From Phytoseiulus persimilis (taxonomy: Eukaryota; Arthropoda; Arachnida; Mesostigmata; Phytoseiidae): a stretch of 64,000 bases of DNA. Below, piece by piece: positions 32,333 to 46,100 of this stretch; the first letter of the stretch is position 1; every line of letters begins with the position of its first letter. Below the pieces are notes generated by a model, which worked only from the letters and a program-made list of their open reading frames with translations, made no database searches and was not told the DNA's origin. The position numbers and the translations under genes were made by a program. The DNA lies in assembly GCA_037576195.1 (NCBI GenBank), contig CM075101.1, positions 35,340,001 through 35,404,000 on the forward strand. Direction: 5' to 3'.

Positions 32333-33634
32333 AGAATTCCCGCGCCGACGCTCCCGTCGTGATACTATGTGAAAGAATCATTCTGTTATTTCTTCGTACA
32401 TCTCGATTAGTTTTAGATCGAGCATTAGCCGGTCTTTGAACCGTCTGGAGTCCCTTAACTCCCTTACACAGTGCATATAGAGAATTTCACAAGAATCTCG
32501 CCGCCCAAATCGGCTTCTTAAAAAAAAATCCTGGCGCCGCCATTACATGACACGTACTACGCCCAGCGGCTCAGAACTTGTCAGCTGCAAGATATCGGCG
32601 GGACACTGGGGTTCGACGATATCGACGTGATCCTCAGGTTCATCAGGCGAGCGTCAGGACTGAGTTGCTGAGATCTACTTTCTGTTTTCTTCGGAGGTGG
32701 GAGGGGGCAAATCCTCTGACGGATTCAAGGAGATCGAACATATGTCCTTTGCCCGGATAGGGGGAACGGGCAAATATCGACTTCAGAATGCACCGAATCG
32801 AGGAATCCCCACGTCGTGACGAATACGAAGAATATCATCGACATGAGATCGGACTGAGTGCTCCCGACACGTCAGACGACTGAGATCCAGAGTTCTCTTC
32901 ACGTCATCTCAGAATATTTAAATCATTGAGAGCTTACTACCATCTCGGTATCTCAGGTTACAACCCTATAAGGGAGGGCGGCGGACCGGATTCGCACTCC
33001 TGAATGGGTAAGCTTTCAACGTTCGCGTCCCTTTGAAGAGCTCGATTCGCGAGGCTCGAACGCATGGCTTCTCCAATGAGCGACGCTTCTTGCTAATGTC
33101 AGGACACTCCCGCAAGGAGACACTCAGCTGTGATTATCCGTCACCGAAATTTTGATTTCTGTGGGCCGTTGAGAGATGTGTCGAGCTCAAGATGCTCGCT
33201 TGAGCATCGTGGAAGCACTGTACAAGTCGGTGAGCGATTGAGGTCTTTGTCCACTTGAGCCGCGCTACAAAACTTCCACAGGCCCAGAACCGCACTCGCT
33301 ACCAGGTTGCTGCACACCGGTTCAGCCGCTAAATCGAGCTCACTGTGAGACTGATCCGCCTGGATTCATCTGCAAATCAGAACTCGTTATGGGATCTTCT
33401 CACCTGCCACTCGAGCTGCTGGCGCTGGGCTGCAGTTTCAATTCAAGTCTGAAGAAAGAGCCTTTCGTGTCTTGGCCGAAGGCGTGCCGTCAGCCGAACT
33501 TCACGCGAAAGGCCGTGACGGCTCTGATTCTAGACGTGTTTATTTTCCGATGCATCTTCTCGGAACGCGGCCTTCGTGAAAAAAATCGGTCACGAAATCC
33601 GTGTCATTCCACTTCCGCGATTCACGGCGGCTCC
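32333..33634. other. No gene recognised
   Basis: Only short frames upstream of the small secreted-protein gene. Confidence 0.35.
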
Positions 33635-33641
33635 TATAAAA
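33635..33641 (+). promoter_or_regulatory. TATA box of small secreted-protein gene
   Basis: TATAAAA lies 42 nt upstream of the ATG. A start about 30 nt downstream of it gives a short 5'UTR, as for the protease gene. Confidence 0.6.
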
Positions 33642-33676
33642 TGCTGTGACAAACTCTTTGTCGCAGCAAAGTTGAA

Positions 33677-33871
33677 ATGGCCTCAACAAAGCACCTCCTT
33701 GTTTTCGCTCTCATAGCCATGCTCGTCATTGGAACTTGCGTGGCGAATGAGGACGAAAGTACTAGTGAAGCATCGACCGAAGCCACCTCAGAAGCTCCCT
33801 CGTCCACCGCCGCAAGCTCACGTGCCCCTGGCTCGCCTGGCAAGGGCAAGAAGAAAGGCAAGAAGAACTGA
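33677..33871 (+). CDS. Small secreted Ser/Thr/Glu-rich protein with Lys tail (64 aa)
   Basis: I do not recognise a family. Residues 1-23 (MASTKHLLVFALIAMLVIGT, then CVA) are a clear signal peptide. The mature part is an acidic Ser/Thr/Glu/Ala-rich segment (about 24-48; candidate O-glycosylation region), followed by Pro/Gly and a highly basic C-terminus with lysine clusters (GKGKKKGKKN). The mature peptide has no Cys. Promoter, start and poly(A) signal all fit: TATAAAA 42 nt upstream and AATAAA 14 nt after the stop. This makes it a complete single-exon gene. Such bipolar small peptides occur among arthropod secretory proteins; function unknown. Confidence 0.8.
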   Translation: MASTKHLLVFALIAMLVIGTCVANEDESTSEASTEATSEAPSSTAASSRAPGSPGKGKKKGKKN

Positions 33872-33884
33872 GCGGAAGATCGCC

Positions 33885-33890
33885 AATAAA
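33885..33890 (+). terminator. Poly(A) signal AATAAA
   Basis: It lies 14 nt downstream of the TGA of the 64-aa secreted-protein gene. Confidence 0.65.
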
Positions 33891-33899
33891 GAGAAGCTG

Positions 33900-36800
33900 G
33901 TTGCATATTTCAATCCTCGCCGAGTTTGTTTTCTGTCATTGGGAGCCCCTAGTCAACAATCCCCTACTTTCCGGGATTTACCCTCCGCGAAAGTATACGC
34001 GAAATCCACGCGTTCTCCTCTCGTGCAACAAATGACTGACAGCCTCTGAGCGGAAAAGCTCTCCGGTGTTTTGCACAAGGTCCGTCCGCACCTTTTAGCT
34101 TAGTCTCCTGATTTCACTCATTGAACAGACTCTCGTCCATTACTGTCGTGATAGAAAACTTCGCTGACACCGTAGATGGCTACCAAGATTTGGCAAAACT
34201 ATTTAGCTCGAGTTATGGGGAGGAAAACATTGAGTTTCAGGAGAATAAGTTATGCAGCCTCAGCACTGGAAGATTGTTTCATTTGGTGGTCCACACGATA
34301 AAGTGCAGCACGCCGAGTTCTGCGAAGCATGTGTCAAGTAGCCGAAGAACTGAGCTACTCCACGGAATTCAATCCGAATCCTCCACAGGAGAGCATTAAC
34401 CTCGAAACGTGATTGTTCTAAGTACGATCACGATTCGATTCCACAGACCAGTACCTGCGACCGTTTCCGCAGAACAGAACCGCTGGCTCAGACCGGAGGC
34501 GGGCCTCCGCACGGGCTCCTCCTCCGATGCATCGTGTTCGCTGGTGCTTCCCCGGCAGAATTTTCGGAATATCGCAAAACACGCTTCGAACAAATTACTT
34601 TTGGATGTGTCTTTTTCTGTGTCTGTGTTTGATGTTCTTTTATGGTCTCCGTCGTGCTATCTTCCCGTGTAGGAATTGATCGGCTCTGAACCTTCCTAGA
34701 TTTCTTCGGCTTCATGTTTTTTTTTCGAATCTAGAGCCCCGGCCGGATGATAATTCCAGAGTGAGCTTGGACGTCATGTCCGCTATTTCGATATGAGTCG
34801 ACGCCCAAATAGTTGAGGAGATTCGCATTCGAGTCGCTTCGAAGGTTTCGGTTGAGGGAAAAGCCCCTGACAATTCAAATCGGCGGGGAGTTACTCACCG
34901 GGTTACTGTTCGAGTCACGTGGAGTGATTTCGCGCCAGAATATAATACTTAGCTGTATTTCCCTCGCGAGAGCTCCTGTCTGTTGAGCCCTGACTCCGCA
35001 AATCTGCCTCAGTTCTCTTCTTACTCCAAGACCTCATGGATTGAGACAACGGTGACAGATTCTGGAGCAATGATTGCTGCAACTGTGTTGTGAACCGTTT
35101 CAATAGACCACGTTGAATTGAGCGGAATCAAGTGCAGAACGGCGAGAGTCGGAGTTTTTCCCGACGAAAACCGTACTTGGCAATGGGCCGAGTCCCACCT
35201 TTAGACAATTTTGATATCATTTTGTGAGGAACTTCTGTCCGCTTTCGAAATCCGCCACTCATCGTTCGATCGACATTCAGCGCCGTTAATAGTCGAGCCG
35301 ATGATGGAACACCGAGCGGGCAAGCGAACGGACGGGAAAACGACCGAGACGAGAACAGAACGAAGCTCACTCAGCGTTTCCTCCTGTGAAGTGAACCGCC
35401 CCGCTGATCATTCGGATTCTATTGGTTGGCTAATTTTCTGTTTGATTTGAATCTCGATTTGGTTTGTAGTATTTTAATCACTAACGACTGTCGCGATCGC
35501 TCTTAGCTGTCCGAGTGGATGTTCACTTGGCGTCAGTTTCGAGCGTGGCCCGACAGCTCGGAAGACTTGAATCAGCTTGAAGCGAGACGCCTCACGCTAT
35601 TACGGTCGCTTTCCGATGACCATATCCCAGTCAAATTTCTGCGTAACGCACTGCCTCCATCAGACGAATAGTTGCCTCAGATGAGGGAGGCGTTGTCCAC
35701 GTATTCGGGTTTCCGGTCTCGAATTTGATCTATTGCGGGGCAGATCCAAACAATGACCGTTTCCGGAAGTGGGCATCTACTACTCAAGGAACGTGCATCC
35801 TTCGATCCTCTTCCGCGCATGAGACAGAATCCCCTCTCTGGAAAGCTCGCTCATATCCCAGCGACACCCATTCAAGGGTTCAGACCCGGGGGAAGCGGGG
35901 AGGTTTGTTTAGGGGGCGTAAATGGTGCATCGTCGCGCCGACTGCTTGGCGACGAAACCTGAGCCCGGTCAACATATGGATGGATGATCACCTCGTCAAT
36001 TAACGATCGCACCTTGTGTTTAGGGGCGCCCACACAGGAAAACCACTCATTCTCTCAAGATCAGCATTTTCATCGTTGCTCCAGGTAACCAGAGACCCTC
36101 CTGTCACTCCAAACCCTCTCCGCCTGGTAATGTCTGCAGTCCGCATGGCGCTTAATTGTCATATGAACGCTTTCACGAGAACGTGAAGGCTCAGTATCGA
36201 TCGAGTCCGCGAGGCAAAAAAAGCCTCGCGGGAATGTACGAAGCGGCCGTACGAGCAAAACCCCTGAGACGTTGTACTGAGATACCACCAACTCGAAATA
36301 GTTTCTGAACGGATATCTAGACGACGATCTCCGTTTTGGGGACCTCCGCCTGCTGCCGATCAATCGGAGATACCGTCGCCGTTTACGGGGTGTAAATTAA
36401 GGACAAACGACCGTGCTTCGACGCCAAACTTTTTCTCAGAAAGTGTAAAACCAGAGTACGGCTGTCGTCATTATCGGGCCACGAAACGCGATAGCAGAGC
36501 CATGTTTCAGGCGACAGATACGGAGGAATGAGGCACAAAATCGATGCCGGATTTCGGGAACATGCGGTTGATTCCGGAGCTCGTCACCTGAATTCGTGGT
36601 TCAACAGGTCTGTTATCGAGATGACGCTGGGTCTGTCAAATACAAGATAGCGAAGTTAGTTCGCTTTCGGACCCATCGACAGCGCATCAGCAATCCGCGA
36701 AACGCTCAACTGGGCGGTGAGTCAGAGCTTCGAACGGGAAATTCAGAATGAAAGAACGCTGTAGCTCCGCAGGGGGAGCGAGAAAGAGATATCAGGCCGA

Positions 36801-39068
36801 CATCGGTTTGATGACAGAAAATGCATGAAGGGATATTCTCCGCAAACGGCTCCGACACCGATCGCGACCGCTCGCGCGCGTAGATCCACGATTTAGATTT
36901 ACGCGTTTCGAATGACTCCAACAGACGAGTCTTCAAGCGTTGCAGAAAGAGAGAGATCTCGCCGATTTGCCTGTGTTCACATTCTAGTTCACTTGAGGAG
37001 CGTGTCCTTTTTATTGTTGTCTGGCACGCTGCAGCGATCAAAAACGGTCCGAATGCGATCTCTGTTTTTTGAAATCGAGCCGGATGACGTTGAGAAATGT
37101 GTTGCCGGCACTTCCAGAGGATGCAGAGAACGGTTCGAGCTGTTAAAATAGCGTCCGGTGATTTGTTGACTTCCAGACGACCAGAGATTGTTTCTCTCCT
37201 CATTATGGCGTACGGAAGAATGATGCAGTCCGGCTGCAATCTGTGGCCCGGCAATCGTCACTCGTAGAGCATCACAGCTCCGGAGGACTGCGGAGGTGAC
37301 AGGTCCGGGAACATAATATTTCTTAGTTACAAATGGTCGTCCGATACGCTCCCAGATAGAGCATTTTTATGATGTTTTTAGTGTCATATTGTCGCGACAG
37401 ATGTCTCTAACGCCTCACGAGGTACTGCTGGGCGACCGAAAATAATTCCATTCTCGTTTCCTCCTCTTCAGACGTAGTGCGGAGTTCGCGATTCCATGAT
37501 ACATCTCGCTGACGCCTGCTCGTTCCAACATTTCCACGGGTTCGGTCGGAGTGAAGTATCGCACCATGGAAGTGCTGGTCGTGCGTACGGCAGAGATTGC
37601 CTGGCACAGCGCCCCCGCCCCTTGAAATCCGTTCAGGATTCACGAACGGTCCCGTCACGCAGAGTCACGTTGCCATATGATGGAACGCATGAGAGGATAT
37701 ACGCTCCGTTCAACAGCTTTAGAACAAGTCGAGGCGATGTATATTCGTTGAATTTTTGAATGATTCCTATTAAAATGTCGATGGCGGCTCTTAATTGATT
37801 GTTGTCCGCCGTGAATGCAGATTGCCGCTCCTGACTCTGGATTTCGCCTGTCGGTTTCTCGAACGGTTGTTCGAATGCCAGCTCGATCTTACCGGTCTCA
37901 CCCCGAGTATTCCGTGCCGCTGGGGAGCATATCAACGTGGGTCGAAGATGTTTTTGTCTTCAAGCATGCTCGAGCAAAGGCGCCATTCCACGTTGACTCC
38001 AACAGCTGTTCGATGCTTCTTAGATTCGGAATCAGAACGGCTGGCGCTCGAATCCCGAATTGAGATTCGGTGATCAGCACCTCATTTCTCGCAGATATGT
38101 TGCTCTCAACCGAGTTCAGAATTAATTGGATAACAAGTACCTCCTCTCCTACCGTCGGTGTTCAACATACAGGCAGATCCGTTTATACATCTGTCAACGC
38201 AAAGTCCCGACTTATCGTGTGAGAACCCTGAGAGTGTGCTTCTGAGTTGTTTCCAGTTGAGCACTTTCTAGGCGATCGCGTGGATGCCTACTCGGACTAC
38301 ATAGCTTCTCGAAACCCATGTTGTTATCATGTGGCAGGCGAGCTGGGGCTACCGTTGAAAAACGTTGGGCGCAGTGCGAAACGAATCCAATCGGACGTTT
38401 ATCCGCCTTGTTGTTCTTCTCGCCTTCCTGCGGCCCTTTTTCTTCTGCTTGGGTTTCGGTGTTTCTTCCCGTCGGTCACACCCACAATCGCCAAGAGCTT
38501 AAGATGAAGACAATCGTCTGCCAACAAGCGGTTTAGTGCGCAGCCAGCTCTCGAAGAGAGGAAACCTCACCCACTGTTTAAGACTGTGACAGAAGAATAA
38601 GTTCACGGTGGAGCGGCGCTCGCACGCGCCCAACCGATCGCTTGCGCGCTGTTGGTCTGTTACTTCATTTCTCTGAGTTGATCATGAAGTCGGCATCCTT
38701 CGGAAGTAGGCGAGATCTTCGGGTAGCTTGAGAACAGCTTGATCGTGTGATGAAAGTTTTTGTCCAGTGAGGAAATGTTGCGTTTTCGGATGTCCTCGAT
38801 GATGTCGCAAGCTTATTCGAGGATCACCTGGATGTTCTGTGTGGGTTTAAGCTGGAAGCAACGTCCCTCAACGATCGTAAGATTTCACCAATCTGGTGAA
38901 GATTTAGCGGCCGGCCCGTGATGGCGGCGTGCACAAATGCGAGCCAATGCAGCCAGGGTATGAAGAGCAGGAGAGCGAACGAATAGGATGAAATAAATTA
39001 GAAGTACGATTCATTTCAATTACAACAAGATTAATTAGGTGAGTTAATCGCTTCTGTGCGGTTCCATT
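33900..39068. other. Gene-poor stretch, nothing identified
   Basis: Many short ORFs on both strands (longest 182 codons, minus 37254-36706) carry no recognisable domain, signal peptide or splice context. The only structural feature I can support is the hairpin at 36207-36231. Confidence 0.35.
36207..36231. repeat. Perfect 9-bp-stem hairpin with A7 loop
   Basis: CCGCGAGGC, seven A, then GCCTCGCGG. A weaker inverted repeat (TTCACGAGAACGTGAA) lies about 30 bp upstream. Confidence 0.7.
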
Positions 39069-39209
39069 TCAACTGAGCGGCCCAACATCTAGTCGAGCAG
39101 CCAACGAGGCGGGCAGCGTCAGACCGGTGGTCCTCTCGACGCTGTCGGACCACCAGAACACCAGAAGCACCGCCACCATCGTCAGCCAGAGCACCACTGC
39201 CTCCTTCAT
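39069..39209 (-). CDS. Possible 46-aa secreted or membrane peptide
   Basis: The minus-strand ATG starts MKEAVVLWLTMVAVLLVFWW, a typical signal-anchor or signal peptide, followed by about 26 residues without Cys, ending at TGA. No TATA or poly(A) signal is evident, so it may be a chance hydrophobic ORF. Confidence 0.22.
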   Translation of the reverse strand: MKEAVVLWLTMVAVLLVFWWSDSVERTTGLTLPASLAARLDVGPLS

Positions 39210-42200
39210 GTGAAGCTGCTTCCACTCGCCGGTTCGCTTCTAATCGTCTGCTCCGATGCGGGTTCCCGTCTTCCTCGATTCTGTCCCATCATTCGCCTGA
39301 GCACTGGGAGAGCTACTGTGGGCCATTCAAGATTTTGGGCTTGTTAGTGGACCACAAACTTTACACTGACTCTTCGGAATACCGCGATCAAACAGAGGTT
39401 GTGAAACATGGAAAGCGTTTCGTCTTGGACATTCTGAGTTCACGGCACAGAGGACCCGCGACGCAAAGTTCAAATCTTCTAGGTTGGGATGTCTTCCCGC
39501 GAGCCAGGAAATTTCAAGCCGCTTTGTGCATGCTGCTGTGGGCAGTGCGACGGGTTCGATCATCGGTGGAACAGATCACCATCCGGCAGATATTGGACAC
39601 TTCTGAGCGCATCAGTCGATTGTCGGCGACCAGGCTCCAAATCGCACGATTCCGCCGCGGTGCCAAGAATCTCACGGTTACCCTGGAACTGGCGCGCAAA
39701 TCCTGGCGTTAGCAATACCTCCGAATCAGATGGAAAATTCGATCCGACGAAAATTCATCAACTCCTCCGAATTCGCTTTCCGGGGTCACGGCAGCACGTA
39801 AAACAGTCGGAGCCGAGACTTCGATTCGAAGGCCCCACCTCTCGATATTTGAGCTTGACTATGAGTCGCTAACGAACCGAGAAACACTGCTCAAACACTG
39901 CTTGCTCGAAATGGAGAATTCCAGCCTCCACAGAATGCGCTCTCTTTCAATTCGGATGCTCATCGTCGATTCGTCGTTGGCGGCTCATGATCTGACGCAG
40001 AGGAGAACCGAACCCGATCACATAGAACGCACACCGGCAGTGGTCACTGATGCGTCTGTCAGAAATTGAACGATACGATGGTTTTTCGCCTGTCAGCGGG
40101 TGCAATACGCTTGGTCGTGGAAGCAGCTCGTCATCATTGTTGTGTTCCTCTTCCTACTGTTGATCTCGTAGTTGCGGCCCGGAGTAGGTAACAAAAGATC
40201 CATTCAGAGGCAATGATCGTGCACAAGACTTGTCGCGGCCGCGGCGTCTAATATCATCGGTCCTATCAGGTCGGTCAGTTGGTTTGCTGTCGAGCTGCGG
40301 CACGACATCATCGCATCGTAGTACCCGCCGATTCACGAAGAGCCTTCTGAATGCAGAGGGTGAACGAGACGGAGCGAAGATCAACTTTAGATTAACGTCA
40401 ATGCGATCGTCTTGTCGAGAGACAGAGAAGAACGAAAAAGGCATCATCACCTTCGTCATACTACGAGTGTCAGGTCCGTTTTCGGAGGAGGAGTTTCAAA
40501 GTAGCAGAATGTCATTTAGATCTGACGTCTAGACAAACGACGAGCAGACACAAGAGCAAAGCAAAAGTGCTAGCTCAAAAGATCACTACCACGACCATGA
40601 TCATAATGGCTGTCATCATCGCAACCAACACGCACTCCCCGCCTCACATGTGGTACACATTGCCCAATGACCGGAACGTAAACAGCGAGACAAAATTCGA
40701 CATCGAAGCATCGAACGTCGGCGCTCAATTCAGCTGTCGCCAGTATTGAACCTGAACGGTGAATCCTACGAGCAGTGAACATGGTATGAGTTGCTTTTGG
40801 AACCCACACGGCTCCGAGTGCTCGCCTCTGCGACGTTCGCTATTAGCCCACGAAAAGCTCATTTGTCTACCTCGAAATTGAAAAAAAAACGGAGAAAAAT
40901 TGTGTGGTCTGTCTGTGGAAGCCGAGAAGATGGGCCGTGACTCACACTTGGGCTCCGAACCTAAGGCGCCGGTCTGATCCAAATCGTTTGATCGAAACAT
41001 TTCCTACTCTGCTCGGGATCCGGAACGCAGGTTTGCGTATTTCAGAGTCGAAGCCGCTACTGAGGTTCCCACACGCGTCGTCGGACGCATCCTCCCCCGA
41101 CGCGATGAAATGACTGATCTTGAGGTGACGGAAGAAAACATTCACTGGTTCATTCCGATGTACGCCACACGGTTCGAACGCGGAATCGACGCACATCGAA
41201 GCAGCGTATGCGTCGATTGACATGCGTACACACCTGGCGGAGAGCTCTCAACGGTATAGACTTCGTCCCAAACTGTGGCCCCCATCAAAGTAGCCTGCTC
41301 GTATTCGACATGGAGAGCTCATCCACAGAAGAGGACGTGCACGTGAAACAGAAATTACCAAATTCCGCCATCACCGCGTTGCGGGAGACGGTACTTCGGT
41401 GTCAGTCAAGTTGAGGGGTCATCAAGCTTCCGCAGAGGGGATACCCCAAGCAGTGGGTTGCGGATGACATTCTGAAGATGCTCCCTTGACAATTCGCCTC
41501 GGCCAAACTCTGCCGAAACCCTTAGCTTTCAATCAAGGATTCATATTGTGGTTGGGTCGTTCTCCTTCGGTGATCTGCTCGAAAGTGCGACGGGATCGGC
41601 TCGCTGGTCGATTTGTTTCTTCTGTTTCGGCGGCTCGTTACCCGAGGGAGACGCGAGCAGAGCGAAGAACAAGTGAGGGCCCCGACTGTTTTTTCGCACC
41701 TCATCTCACCCTCGAGATGCTGAGGTTCGTTGTTTCAAAAAGCGGTCTCACAAATACGAAAAATTACCGGGGCCGATTTCTTTCTCGCGCGCTTCACCAC
41801 TCGACTGATGACGTCCGACTGAGCGGCGGAGCGAATCAAGCGACCGACCGACGGACTGAGCAACCGACCACACATTGGGCGAGGAACAGTCGTGAAACGC
41901 GTTAATTGCTTCGACGCAATGAGTTTCAGCCCCGCCACCGATTCGTTGCTTCTTTCTGTTTTCTTTTTTCTTCTTATTAATTTCTTGTTCTCGAGTTCTC
42001 ATCGCGGTGTCGTTCATCTACAGCACACGTTAGAGCTGAAAAGCAGAAAAGCACTAAATCTCATACCTTATGGAGATGCATCCGTTTCGTCGCGCTGCTC
42101 AACAGAACTCATCGAGCATGAAATACAACGCAATCATCCAGCCCGAATTCGTTCGATTACGAACAAGCGGGTTGCCTACGGACTGCCATAACTCCCGAGA

Positions 42201-42985
42201 ACCGGAATTTCTTCTCGGCGACACGTCGTCACGCTGGAACCGTCCCTGAGATGTTCCCAACGAAGGCCACGTCGAGGATTTCGGACGCGAGAGTGCTTGA
42301 TGAAGTCGGCTGACAGATCGCTCGATCTTGACGTCAGAGTTTTGAGGCGGAGTTCCATTGATCCTCACATCCGTCTCCACTCATCAGTCAAAATAAAGGA
42401 CCAATAGACAGATGTAGACGTCTTGTTCATTTTGCCGCTGTCGTCCTCATCTCCGTCATCGGAATCATTGATTGTTCGGCATCCGCCTGAATTGAGATGG
42501 GGAATCGGTCGAAGCGAATGGGCCAGGCATCCTGCCGTCATTTGAAAGATTCCGTGAAAATTCAGGTAGCGACTTCTTCGTTGGCCTCAATACTGGAGAA
42601 CACTTCGACCGATCGACGACGATGATGGCGACGATGTTCCCAACGGTTGCCTTCGGTTCGTGCCCGCTGAAGTGACTCAGTCAGTCAGCGAGCCAGCCGG
42701 CCGGCCGGCTGAGATTGACCCAATCTGGACGAGGCGCAATGTGTATCGTGGCACAGACACACGCACAGATATATCGACGTGCTGCCGCAGTAGCCGTAAT
42801 CACGACGGGTTGGACAATTCGCGCGCAACTGGGAGATGATTGAGATGTCACATCAAGAAAGCAAGCATCACACAAAGGAGAACTGATCTCTCTCTCTCGC
42901 GAACTACCAAGCAGCCGCGGAAGATCGGTCGGAGTTTGACTCTCTTGTTGGATTGATTGGTTTCGTTTCTATTATTCTCAAACAG
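39210..42985. other. Gene-poor stretch, nothing identified
   Basis: ORFs up to 139 codons without domains. Runs of pyrimidines occur near 41940-41990. Confidence 0.35.
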
Positions 42986-43120
42986 ATGAGCCACCGCACA
43001 ATCAACAGCAGCCACGACAGCACCAACGACGTCGACGACGAAGACGGCGGCCACGAGCAGGACAATAAAAGAAATAACGTCGACAACATGAGGGGGCTCC
43101 TCCCCAGCGCTCGATATTGA
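42986..43120 (+). CDS. Candidate terminal exon, 44 aa, Asp/Asn/His-rich
   Basis: A good splice-acceptor context (pyrimidine-rich TTCGTTTCTATTATTCTCAA, then ACAG) directly precedes ATGAGCCACCGC. The frame to the TGA at 43118-43120 encodes a polar, acidic stretch (STNDVDDEDGGHEQDNKRNN). No partner exon or domain is identified. The 202-codon minus-strand ORF over the same DNA (43456-42848) is likely its shadow or chance. Confidence 0.2.
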   Translation: MSHRTINSSHDSTNDVDDEDGGHEQDNKRNNVDNMRGLLPSARY

Positions 43121-46100
43121 GACACAATCCTCGTCAAGACACGCATTTGACTTCGATTTCAAATCTCTCTTTGTGCCGCTTTCGTTATAGAGAGAAAAGA
43201 AAACAGTGGGAGTCAGCAGACAGCCAGTTCCGCAAGCGTGACTGAGCCCAGGACGTGACCTGGACTCGCAGAGTTCCAGCCTGACATGACAGGAACCGCG
43301 GAACGCAGACACCATCACGATCAGAAACTGCGATTCGAAGCCCCCTCCGCCTTTGGCACATTTCATGCGGCTGAGGTCGAGTCCGACTGAATACCGGCTC
43401 CGAACCGAGAGGAAGTTGGACGTAGGTACAAAGACGTTTGTGTTATCGATGAACACTTTTTAGTTCTTCCCGCCGTTTTTCTGACTGTTCAAACAGTCTC
43501 AAAGAGAAGTCAGAGCTGAGCATGTGTTGGTCTTTTAAGAGAACTTCTAAGAACGGATCGCCTTCCATTTTGACAGGACCCACTTAGAGCTGGAAAAGCT
43601 AAGGAGGTCCATTCTCGCTCTCGCGCACATGCCTCGATTTTCACAGGGACGACGGCCTGCCTGCCTGTTTGACTGGTTCGCCTCGCTGCTGTAGCCCGGC
43701 TGGCTCACTGGCTACGTTTAGTTCGGTTCATGCCGCTGATTCCTCTGACACCCACGCCCGCATACACATAGATGTGGATCGGAATCACCACATGCAGTTA
43801 CAACCTGATAGGTTTATGGCGATACATTGAGCCTTCAAACGCGTTTCTCCGAACCATGATAGATCCATGTGGTTTGCTGGGAATATATTGTACCGTTGGA
43901 GAGGCACGTTGTGTGCCTGTTCCCGTTCCTTTACCCGACTCGACCGCTTGGTTGTCCAGCGCCTTTCGATTCTCAGGACATTATCGGCCTTAGGAACGTA
44001 GAGCTGAGATCCACAGTGGCAACTTCAAAATTCTTTCATTGCAGAAATCAGAATCATAGAATCTGACTCTTCTGGGTGAGCTGGATTGCTTTTCTTCCTA
44101 TTTTATTCGTTTTAGCTTTTATTCCATCATGGTCCATCTTGTCGACGCCTACTGGGATATCGGAATTCTTCTTCAGCTATAAGATTAGTTTCCTCCTCAG
44201 ATTCGCATGAGACGGGTCTCCGAGAACCTCCGCGGCACGCAGTAAGCATATCGGGGCATATTAACCATCAGGGCCAGCGAGAATCATTTGGAGCGTGGAA
44301 ACCCTAATTCCTGCGACTCGATTCTGAATCGCCGCAAAGTCTGGTCATTCCACCACAGGTCTGTTCAGCTCGGTATGGGGTCTTTCAAACTTCACCTGGT
44401 CTTAGAGCGTGATTCAAGCCGTTACTGAAGGTGGCTCAGTAGCGCAAGCGGAAACTCAATCCGTCTTGTTCTTCTCAGTCAATCTGGAGGCGACAGTACC
44501 GTTAGCAAATGGGCACATTGGCTCACGGCAGCAACCAACACAGTCTCATCGGTGAGAAGGCATCTTGCTCTCTTCCGTTCGTGCAGTTCTGCCTAAGGAA
44601 GGCTCGCTCGGAAGGTTGCAGACCGCGCTGAGTGACATGTTCTTGAAGGGCGGTATGCCAAACTTCGACGACTGTTTTCAAGGAAAGGTGCGGCAAACGC
44701 TAGCGTGAAAATTTCCCCAAAGAGCGCAGTGGTGTGCTGGAAGCCTGTGAGTCTGACTTTCGTTCGATCGGGAAGTCGCCAACCTGCTCTCAAACAGCTC
44801 TGGAAAGATCTTCCACAGCTTTTGAGGCGATTATGTCGCCTACTTAGTACGCGATTAGTGGCTCGTTGGTCGCCAGGGCTTCAAGGGTCCCAGCAACGAC
44901 TGTCGGGTACAATCGCCTCCTCGAAGACCAACAGACTCCCTGCAAGCTGTCAAAATCATCCGAATTTTTTCATCTTGACGCCATCCGGTTTTTTTATTCT
45001 CCGCAACTTGACGTCACTTATTCGGAGAGAAACGATAGCCATCAAATCGACCATAAGACGAATCCGCAGATCCTCTAGAAAATCACTCCAACGTGCTCAG
45101 CTTCGTCAGCACAGCTTAGGATACAATCCTTATCGACGATCCTTAATACTTGGACGTCGAGTCCGATGAACAGGCTCGAAAGATGCTTCCCGTTGTCTCA
45201 AGGATCCTATTTCGCCCGGATGCTGCGATCTAAAGATAGACTCTCGTTCCTCAGCCAGAGCTCGGAGGAAAAAGAGCAGAGGAGGAGCTCGAACAAGTAA
45301 CTCATAGCTCGCACATTATTTGTTCACCGCTGCCGCTAACACCACCCAGATCACCGACACCGCCATCCCAGCAGAGCCAGCGGGAACTGCAGCAGCATAT
45401 ATAGTGGGTAGGTACTGTGACATCCACGAGGCGGTTGTCTGTTTCGCTGCCATACTTTTTCGCCTGCGCCGATGAGCTTCCCATGGCACTTTGGCGGCTT
45501 GTCCGGCTACTTCTAAGATGCGCTCGGAAGATTAGCCGACATTTCCAGGAGCACATCGAAACTACAACACACTTCCGCTCAGGCGTCTCTATCCTCTCGT
45601 GCCGCTGGTCGAACGCGATTACTTGGGAGGGTCAGAACCCAAATCCACGACCCGTCAATTAGGGGCGGACTCACATGTAATTGGCTCGCCGAATGCTTCA
45701 CGTACCTACATTACCCTGAGGGTCATCTCAAACTGAACTCGGAAGCTTCCGCGTCGAGCTCTTCGTTAAGTTTCCTCAGCAAACCACGCTGGGACATTTG
45801 ATATTTTCCGAGCGATCTTCCGGCCTACTCATTCCGACGAAGCGTGAATTGACAGCTGGTGGTTGAGCTCGAACAAAGAACCGGGAGCAAACCGATGTCC
45901 GTCCTTCCTCCTTGGCATGTCGAACGGTCTCATGCCCCGAGACCCGTGCGTTGAGTTTTCCGAAGGAATTACAAAATCGCGCCCTTTGGAAAAGACGTTT
46001 ACCTTCTAGGATTGAGTTGGTCGTCACCGTAGGCGATGGGCTTCATGGACAGACAGCTGTAACCAGACGGAGGCATTAACTGCATGAACATCAAGAATTG

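Noticed and set aside
36706..37254. 182-codon minus-strand ORF
   Set aside because: No recognisable domain, and overlapping open frames exist on both strands.
42848..43456. 202-codon minus-strand ORF with a hydrophobic stretch
   Set aside because: The hydrophobic Val/Ala/Asp run is the complement of an Asp/Asn/Ser-rich GAC/CAG-type tract; no family and no gene signals.
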